DNA from: Bacteroidota bacterium
GTDB taxonomy: Bacteria > Bacteroidota > Bacteroidia > 2-12-FULL-35-15
NCBI GenBank assembly: GCA_017303895.1
Contig: JAFLBF010000001.1
Location: 722,035-786,034 of the forward strand
Direction: 5' to 3'
Length of the DNA stretch: 64,000 nucleotides
Under the pieces are notes generated by a model. That model was not told the DNA's origin, made no database searches, and was given only the letters and a program-made list of their open reading frames with translations. Made by a program: the position numbers and the translations under genes. Shown in pieces: positions 59,325 to 64,000 of this stretch (its first letter is position 1; every line of letters starts with the position of its first letter).

Positions 59325-59498
59325 CTCCTTTAATTTTACCCGAAGATAGCAGGTGTTTTTAAATAATCGTAATGATAAATATCATTTTTTGCTTTTTTAA
59401 GCATTACTCCTCAAAATGTATAAGAGTTAGCAGGCTTTTCGAGAGTTGTAATATTCGTACATTTTCAGTACTATTGTCCTTGATACTCCAAAGAATCT

Positions 59499-61085
59499 AT
59501 GCTGACGAAATATTGGGAATTTATTTCAAATTTGGGAATTGATAGTACGATTAATCGTGATAATATCAAACGGTTGAAACTTACTAATCAATTGATCCTG
59601 ATCTCAGTTATATTGACAATTATATACGTTTTTATTTATTCGTATCTAAATCTAGGCAAAATCGTTTACATAGAAATAGGTTCCACCTTATTTTATGCAT
59701 CGCTGCTGTTTTTTTCGTTTTTTAAGTATTACCGGATTGCCCGCTTTCTATTTGTAGTTGCATTAAATATTCAGATGTATTTTTTAGCACTAAGCTTGGG
59801 CACCGAATCGCAGGTTCAGCTTTTGTTTATTCCCATAGCAGCTGTCCCTGTTGTGTTGTTCCGTCTCAAAAACATCCGCTCCATATCATTTTTGGTTTTA
59901 TTAAGCATTGGTTTGCTTATATCACTTTACATGTACAATTTCAACAATTTCTTTTTTGTTGAAATAGATTATGCCCTGGTATTGAAGTTGAGAGTCATTT
60001 TTTTGATCACATCTGTGATATGCGAAGTGATCGTTATTTATTCCATTGTGAAAAATTATGAAACGAGCGAATATAAATTGGGTCGCTCCAATGAATTGCT
60101 TCAATATCAATTCCAATCGATGTTCGATAATTCGTCTGATGCTTTGTTTTTGGTAGATTGGAAAACAAGGATGGTGATAAAAGCGAATAAGAGAGCTATT
60201 GAAATGTTTGAAATGGAGCGGGAGCAAGATTTTTTTGACAGACAAGCAGATGATTTTCATGCGCATCAGTTAAGTGCTAAAGATCAGGAAGAAATGAGTG
60301 CAGCGCTTCTCAAAAAAGGTTTCTATGACGGTGAGGTATTATACAAAACGAATTTGGGGAGAGAGTTTTGGGGAGCGTTGGCTGTCCGTTTGATCTATAT
60401 TGGAGGCAAAGCTTTTCAATCGGTGCGTGTTACAGATATCTCTGAACGAAAAAAAGCAGAGCAATACACCAAGGCTGCTTTACAGGAAAAAGAAATTTTG
60501 TTGGCAGAGATTCACCACCGTGTAAAGAATAATATGGCAGTTATTAGTGGTCTGATCGGTTTGCAATCCAATTATGTGGAAGATGAAAAAGCGAAGGAGT
60601 TATTCGAAGAAAGCCGTAATCGCATTCATTCGATGGCCTTGATCCATGACAAACTCTATCAGCATGAAACATTTGCCAAGATCGAATTCTGTGCATATAT
60701 CAACGATCTGGTTGACCATATCAAAGGTTCCTACAATGCTACAGAAGCAGATGTTTCGTTTAACATTACGTGTAATGATATATTTTTGAATATTCAGCAG
60801 GCGGTTCCTTGTGGATTGGTTTTAAACGAACTGATCTCCAATTCATTTAAACACGCTTTCAAAGGAAGAAAAGAAGGAGAAATAAAAATTGTTTGTACCA
60901 AGATGGGCGAAAAGTTTACGATGATGGTAAGCGATAATGGTGTGGGATATGATGCGGATAAAGCTTTGAAAGAATCGAATTCATTAGGATTGACATTGAT
61001 CAATGCTTTGATTGAACAGATTAACGGTACAGTAAAAACTGCGAATCATACAGGAACTACTTATTACATTTCTTTTGAAGGATAA
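59499..61085 (+). CDS. Membrane histidine kinase with PAS and HisKA_2 domains
   Basis: A 528-residue sensor kinase. About six membrane helices fill residues 28-190 (LILISVILTIIYVFIYSYL to VIFLITSVICEVIVIYSI) without a large periplasmic part. A PAS domain follows (FQSMFDNSSDALFLVDWKTRMVIKANKRAIEMF at about 205-320, ending VTDISERKKAEQ), then a HisKA_2 core with phospho-acceptor His in EILLAEIHHRVKNNMAVISGLIGLQ and an ATPase domain (VLNELISNSFKHAF, VSDNGVGYD, SLGLTLINALIEQ). The receiver gene begins one base after its stop. Confidence 0.94.
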   Translation: MLTKYWEFISNLGIDSTINRDNIKRLKLTNQLILISVILTIIYVFIYSYLNLGKIVYIEIGSTLFYASLLFFSFFKYYRIARFLFVVALNIQMYFLALSLGTESQVQLLFIPIAAVPVVLFRLKNIRSISFLVLLSIGLLISLYMYNFNNFFFVEIDYALVLKLRVIFLITSVICEVIVIYSIVKNYETSEYKLGRSNELLQYQFQSMFDNSSDALFLVDWKTRMVIKANKRAIEMFEMEREQDFFDRQADDFHAHQLSAKDQEEMSAALLKKGFYDGEVLYKTNLGREFWGALAVRLIYIGGKAFQSVRVTDISERKKAEQYTKAALQEKEILLAEIHHRVKNNMAVISGLIGLQSNYVEDEKAKELFEESRNRIHSMALIHDKLYQHETFAKIEFCAYINDLVDHIKGSYNATEADVSFNITCNDIFLNIQQAVPCGLVLNELISNSFKHAFKGRKEGEIKIVCTKMGEKFTMMVSDNGVGYDADKALKESNSLGLTLINALIEQINGTVKTANHTGTTYYISFEG

Positions 61086-61086
61086 A

Positions 61087-61461
61087 ATGAAAAAAATACT
61101 AATAGTAGAAGATGAAGCCATCGTGGCGATGGAAAATAGGATGAATCTGACAAAATCAGGTTATCAGGTTGTTGGTATTATTTCTTCTGCTGAAGATGTA
61201 ATGACTAAATTTATTGAAACAACACCTGATATTATATTAATGGATATAAAGTTGAAAGGAAATATGACAGGTATTGAAGTTGTGAAATTAATTCGTGAAA
61301 AAAGCAATGTTCCTGTTCTTTTTTTAACAGGCAATTCCGACAATCGAACTCAGTTGATGATGAAAGAGATATCCAACTCTTCTTTTCTTTTAAAACCTGT
61401 TCTAACGGGCGATCTGACCTCTACTATAAAACAATTGCTTCAATCAAACGCTTCTATTTAG
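61087..61461 (+). CDS. Single-domain response regulator (receiver only)
   Basis: A 124-residue CheY-like receiver. It shows the acidic pair VEDE, the phospho-acceptor Asp in IILMDIKLKG, the Thr/Ser in FLTGNSD and the Lys in LLKPVLT. No output domain (ANTAR or DNA-binding) is fused. I start at the ATG at 61087 (MKKILIVEDEA). It presumably receives phosphate from the kinase upstream; its effector is unknown. The next gene follows by 4 nt. Confidence 0.95.
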   Translation: MKKILIVEDEAIVAMENRMNLTKSGYQVVGIISSAEDVMTKFIETTPDIILMDIKLKGNMTGIEVVKLIREKSNVPVLFLTGNSDNRTQLMMKEISNSSFLLKPVLTGDLTSTIKQLLQSNASI

Positions 61462-61465
61462 GATC

Positions 61466-63394
61466 ATGAGCCAGGAATTGAGTCGATTGAATGAACTTCG
61501 CCACTTATTGAAGATCGAACGCGATGAGGACTTTCGTAACTACAAAGAACACTTCTCACGAAATAATATCAATTATCGAAAACAGAATGGTGTTACCTGG
61601 TATCCCATCGTTATTAGTAATGTAGAGATAGGACTAGGAGAATACCTGATCATTGAGGTGGAGCGCACAACGAATCATAATGAGCCACATCAATTTTCGG
61701 GTGGAAAGATAGCAGCATTGTTTTCCAATGCACAACCCGATGCAACACCCATCAACGGAACCATCAAAGTGATCAATCAAAATAAATTACGGTTATCACT
61801 TACAATTGACGATCTGCCTGATTGGTGTGATGATGGGAAGTTGGGGATCAATTTACTATTTGATGAAACCAGCTATAAGGAGATGGATATTGCATTGGAG
61901 AAAGTGATCAATGCAAAAAATAATCGTTTGGCACATTTGAGAGATGTGATGTATGGTTTAAAATTACCCGAGTTTGAAAAACCCAACGAGCTGTTACATG
62001 TAACCGGATTGAATCAATCTCAAAATGAAGCTGTAAAAAAGATCTTGTCAGCAAGAGATATCGCAATCATTCATGGCCCGCCAGGAACAGGAAAAACTAC
62101 TACGCTTGTTCAGGCGATCAGACAAACACTAATGACAGAGAAACAAGTGTTGGTTTGCAGTCCAAGTAATACAGCTGTTGATCTTTTAACTGAAAAATTA
62201 CATCGTGAAGGAATAAGTGTATTGCGTTTGGGAAATCCGGCACGGATCTCAGATGATGTGTTAAGTAATACACTGGATGCAAAAATTGCGGCTCATGAAT
62301 CATACAAGGATCTGAAAAGCTACCGAAAAACGGCTGATGAATATTTCAGAATGGCAGGAAAATACAAGCGTAACTTTGGAAAAGCAGAGCGGGAGCAACG
62401 TCAGCTATTGTATGTTGAAGCCAGAAAGATCTTACAGGAAGCAAAACAATTGGAAGATTTTATTTTGTATGAACAGTTCGATAAAACACAAGTGATTGCT
62501 TGTACGCCTGTTGTGTCTTCCAATCGGATGATGCGTGATAGACAATTTAGTACAGTGTTTATTGACGAAGCAGCACAGGCGCTTGAGCCGATGTGCTGGA
62601 TCCCGATCAGTAGAAGCGAGCGTGTTGTTTTTGCGGGAGACCATTTTCAATTACCACCCACTGTTAAATCAAAAGAGGCGGAACAAAAGGGGTTAAAAGA
62701 AACATTGATGGAAAGATGCATGCAGTTAACTGACTGTTCCATTATGTTGAATGTTCAGTATCGAATGCATGAGCATATCATGAACTTTTCCAATCAAGAA
62801 TTTTATGGAGGAAATTTAATAGCCGACACATTGGTAAAAGATACCGTATTGAGTTATGATGAGAATGAATTTTTATTGCATACTGCTTTTGATTTTATAG
62901 ATACTGCCGGTTGTGGGTTTAATGAGGAGCTGAATTTAGAGAGTTTAAGTACGAGTAATCCGGAGGAAGCGAATCTGTTGATAAAGCATCTGCATGCATT
63001 GTTACATCAATATGATCAAGGGAATAAGCAAAATAAAAAAATAAGTATTGGTATTATTTCACCTTATAAAGAGCAGGTTCAGCTGTTGACAGAAAGAGTA
63101 AATGCAGATGAGGTGTTAAAAGAATATGGTAACCGATTAGCTGTCAAAACGATTGATGGATTCCAAGGACAGGAACGTGATGTGATATACATAAGTCTGG
63201 TTCGCTCCAATGATGACCAGGAGATCGGATTTTTAAATGATACCAGAAGGATGAATGTTGCGCTAACCCGTGCAAAGAAAAAGCTGGTAGTTATTGGTGA
63301 TAGTGCTACGTTTGGAAACCATCCTTTCTATAAGTCGTTCTTGGATCATGTAGAAAAAATTGGAGCTTATAAAAGTGCCTGGGAGTTTTTATAA
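61466..63394 (+). CDS. UPF1/IGHMBP2-like superfamily 1B helicase
   Basis: A 642-residue ATP-dependent DNA/RNA helicase. The N-terminal 160 residues form a beta-barrel-like domain as in SMUBP-2 proteins; the helicase core starts at LNQSQNEAVKKIL. Motifs: Walker A GPPGTGKTTT (about 199-208), SPSNTAVDLL, Walker B VFIDEAAQALEP, GDHFQLPPT, QYRMHEHIMNFSNQEFY, ISPYKEQVQLL, IDGFQGQERDVIYISLVRS and NVALTRAKKKLVVIGD. It is complete. It is transcribed with the kinase and receiver, an unusual pairing without an obvious reason. Confidence 0.95.
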   Translation: MSQELSRLNELRHLLKIERDEDFRNYKEHFSRNNINYRKQNGVTWYPIVISNVEIGLGEYLIIEVERTTNHNEPHQFSGGKIAALFSNAQPDATPINGTIKVINQNKLRLSLTIDDLPDWCDDGKLGINLLFDETSYKEMDIALEKVINAKNNRLAHLRDVMYGLKLPEFEKPNELLHVTGLNQSQNEAVKKILSARDIAIIHGPPGTGKTTTLVQAIRQTLMTEKQVLVCSPSNTAVDLLTEKLHREGISVLRLGNPARISDDVLSNTLDAKIAAHESYKDLKSYRKTADEYFRMAGKYKRNFGKAEREQRQLLYVEARKILQEAKQLEDFILYEQFDKTQVIACTPVVSSNRMMRDRQFSTVFIDEAAQALEPMCWIPISRSERVVFAGDHFQLPPTVKSKEAEQKGLKETLMERCMQLTDCSIMLNVQYRMHEHIMNFSNQEFYGGNLIADTLVKDTVLSYDENEFLLHTAFDFIDTAGCGFNEELNLESLSTSNPEEANLLIKHLHALLHQYDQGNKQNKKISIGIISPYKEQVQLLTERVNADEVLKEYGNRLAVKTIDGFQGQERDVIYISLVRSNDDQEIGFLNDTRRMNVALTRAKKKLVVIGDSATFGNHPFYKSFLDHVEKIGAYKSAWEFL

Positions 63395-63434
63395 GTATAA
63401 TATTTTCTTAATATTTCTATTAAAATATACTTAT

Positions 63435-63442
63435 TATATTTG
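63435..63442 (+). promoter_or_regulatory. -7 element TATATTTG
   Basis: Exact TAnnTTTG box, 97 nt before the 40-residue ORF at 63540. Confidence 0.35.
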
Positions 63443-63539
63443 TCTTCTGAATTACATGATTATCTCTGATAAAGTGATCACCCTATAAGAGGCTTTATAA
63501 GCTATTCCGAAACCACTTCATCTTTTTCTACTCAAAAAA

Positions 63540-63662
63540 ATGAAGACTATTTTCAAAAAAATATCGGGTGGTGAACAAATAAACATTCATGCAGTTTGTT
63601 TTTGGGTAACATTGACCTTATCAGTTCTCTTCTTTGCATATATTTTCATAACAGGGCAATAA
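63540..63662 (+). CDS. Possible small membrane protein (40 residues)
   Basis: An ATG-to-TAA frame with a basic N-terminus (MKTIFKKISGGEQINIHA) and one hydrophobic helix (FWVTLTLSVLFFAYIFI). The layout is like that of the 41-residue ORF at 26676-26801, but the sequences are not clearly related. A promoter box lies upstream. No homologue is recognised. Confidence 0.42.
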   Translation: MKTIFKKISGGEQINIHAVCFWVTLTLSVLFFAYIFITGQ

Positions 63663-63706
63663 TAATTTCATAAGTCCACCATAATATTAACTTGACTTTA
63701 CACTTG

Positions 63707-63714
63707 TAAATTTG
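63707..63714 (+). promoter_or_regulatory. -7 element TAAATTTG
   Basis: Exact TAnnTTTG box that could serve the 68-residue ORF at 63748 (33 nt downstream) or the partial gene at 63965. Confidence 0.4.
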
Positions 63715-63747
63715 TCTTGTGAAAAAATTATGCTATTTCTTTTATAA

Positions 63748-63954
63748 ATGAATTATAACTTAAATATAGTTCATTCTCCTATTAAGACCTTCGTGTCTTA
63801 CCCCTCTTCATCCCCTTCTTTTAAGCAACAAAAACTAATTCTAATGATTCTGAAAAAGATATTATTCTGGTTTCAAGATCTATTTACTAATATCTTTTTA
63901 AATAGACTGATCGTATTATGCTCCCCTTTTAAATCCAATACTTTTTTAAGATAA
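63748..63954 (+). CDS. Doubtful small ORF
   Basis: A 68-residue frame beginning MNYNLNIVHSPIKTF with a moderately hydrophobic second half (ILKKILFWFQDLFTNIFL). Base composition is like the surrounding intergenic DNA and no motif is seen. A promoter box lies 33 nt upstream, which is the only support. It may equally be the leader of the gene at 63965. Confidence 0.22.
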   Translation: MNYNLNIVHSPIKTFVSYPSSSPSFKQQKLILMILKKILFWFQDLFTNIFLNRLIVLCSPFKSNTFLR

Positions 63955-63964
63955 TCATGCTAAA

Positions 63965-64000
63965 ATGAAAAAAGTAAAAAGAAAAGTAGAAGTTGTAGTG
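63965..64000 (+). CDS. 5' end of a gene cut by the window edge
   Basis: ATG followed by eleven open codons, MKKVKRKVEVVV, running to the last base. The start resembles Bacteroidota LpxH-like metallophosphoesterases, which begin with a basic tract and VEVVVISDVHLG, but the diagnostic part is outside the window, so this is only a guess. Confidence 0.4.
   Translation, partial: MKKVKRKVEVVV

Larger units (their letters stand above)
63395..64000. other. 606-nt region with small ORFs at the window's right edge
   Basis: Holds two exact TAnnTTTG boxes on the plus strand (63435-63442 and 63707-63714), a 40-residue membrane ORF, a doubtful 68-residue ORF, and the first codons of a gene cut by the edge. 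No repeats or tRNA seen. Confidence 0.6.

Noticed and set aside
1..64000. tRNA, rRNA, insertion sequence or prophage genes
   Set aside because: I looked for tRNA T-loop patterns (GGTTCGAATCC-like), 16S/23S motifs, transposase and integrase motifs and found none convincing; a tRNAscan run would settle the tRNA question.

Overview
The window is a chromosomal stretch from a Bacteroidota bacterium, most like a Flavobacteriales-type lineage. The evidence is four to five secreted proteins with type IX secretion (T9SS) C-terminal sorting domains, a SusC/FecA-type TonB receptor with an N-terminal carboxypeptidase-like domain, DUF4270 and Bacteroidota-style lipoproteins, a single-subunit-anchor (type B) succinate dehydrogenase, the long Bacteroidota form of IspG, and promoters of the Bacteroidota type (-7 TAnnTTTG, often with TTTG about 20 nt upstream). 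A cytochrome oxidase cluster with SCO and DUF420 proteins points to aerobic respiration. I see no rRNA, tRNA, CRISPR array, insertion sequence or prophage.

Layout. 1-15.5 kb is mostly housekeeping: the 3' part of dnaG with a menI-like thioesterase, an uncharacterised lipoprotein/secreted pair, a PAP2-like membrane protein, rpoN, the glycosyltransferase-5-like/DUF4270/glmS operon divergent from panC, a C2-like lipoprotein and sdhCAB. 15.5-27 kb holds pepP and then an accessory-looking block of large T9SS-secreted proteins, an alpha/beta hydrolase and a TPR-like protein. Inside this block lies a family of four structured elements built around one invariant 19-nt loop. 27-32 kb holds a LytS/LytTR-type two-component pair with a beta-propeller sensor, then thiL. 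32.3-36.6 kb is the suf Fe-S operon, with a palindromic operator and an extra gene of unknown function between sufB and sufC. 36.7-47.7 kb holds an EamA transporter, PKD/T9SS proteins, a second TPR-like paralogue, ispG and a TonB receptor. 47.8-52.3 kb is the terminal-oxidase assembly cluster (cyoE, two COX3-family proteins, COX4-like, SCO, DUF420). 52.3-56.2 kb is a SAM riboswitch and full-length metH. 56.2-59.3 kb holds a WG-repeat protein, a PadR regulator coupled to a protein that looks like a GldL/GldM fusion, and a tryptophan 2,3-dioxygenase-like gene. 59.5-63.4 kb is a histidine kinase/receiver/UPF1-like helicase operon. The right end has small ORFs and the first 12 codons of a gene cut by the edge.

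The most promising undescribed items are: (1) the four-copy RNA-like element at 21.1, 22.5, 24.6 and 26.9 kb, whose stems change while the loop stays fixed and whose non-Watson-Crick pairs are mostly G.U on the minus strand only, the strand of the adjoining genes; (2) the PadR-controlled single-chain protein with two HWPGA transmembrane hairpins (GldL-like) followed by one transmembrane helix and a GldM-like periplasmic region; (3) the suf operator palindrome and the interposed suf-operon gene; (4) a 41-residue membrane protein gene at 26676-26801, below usual ORF cut-offs, downstream of one RNA element.
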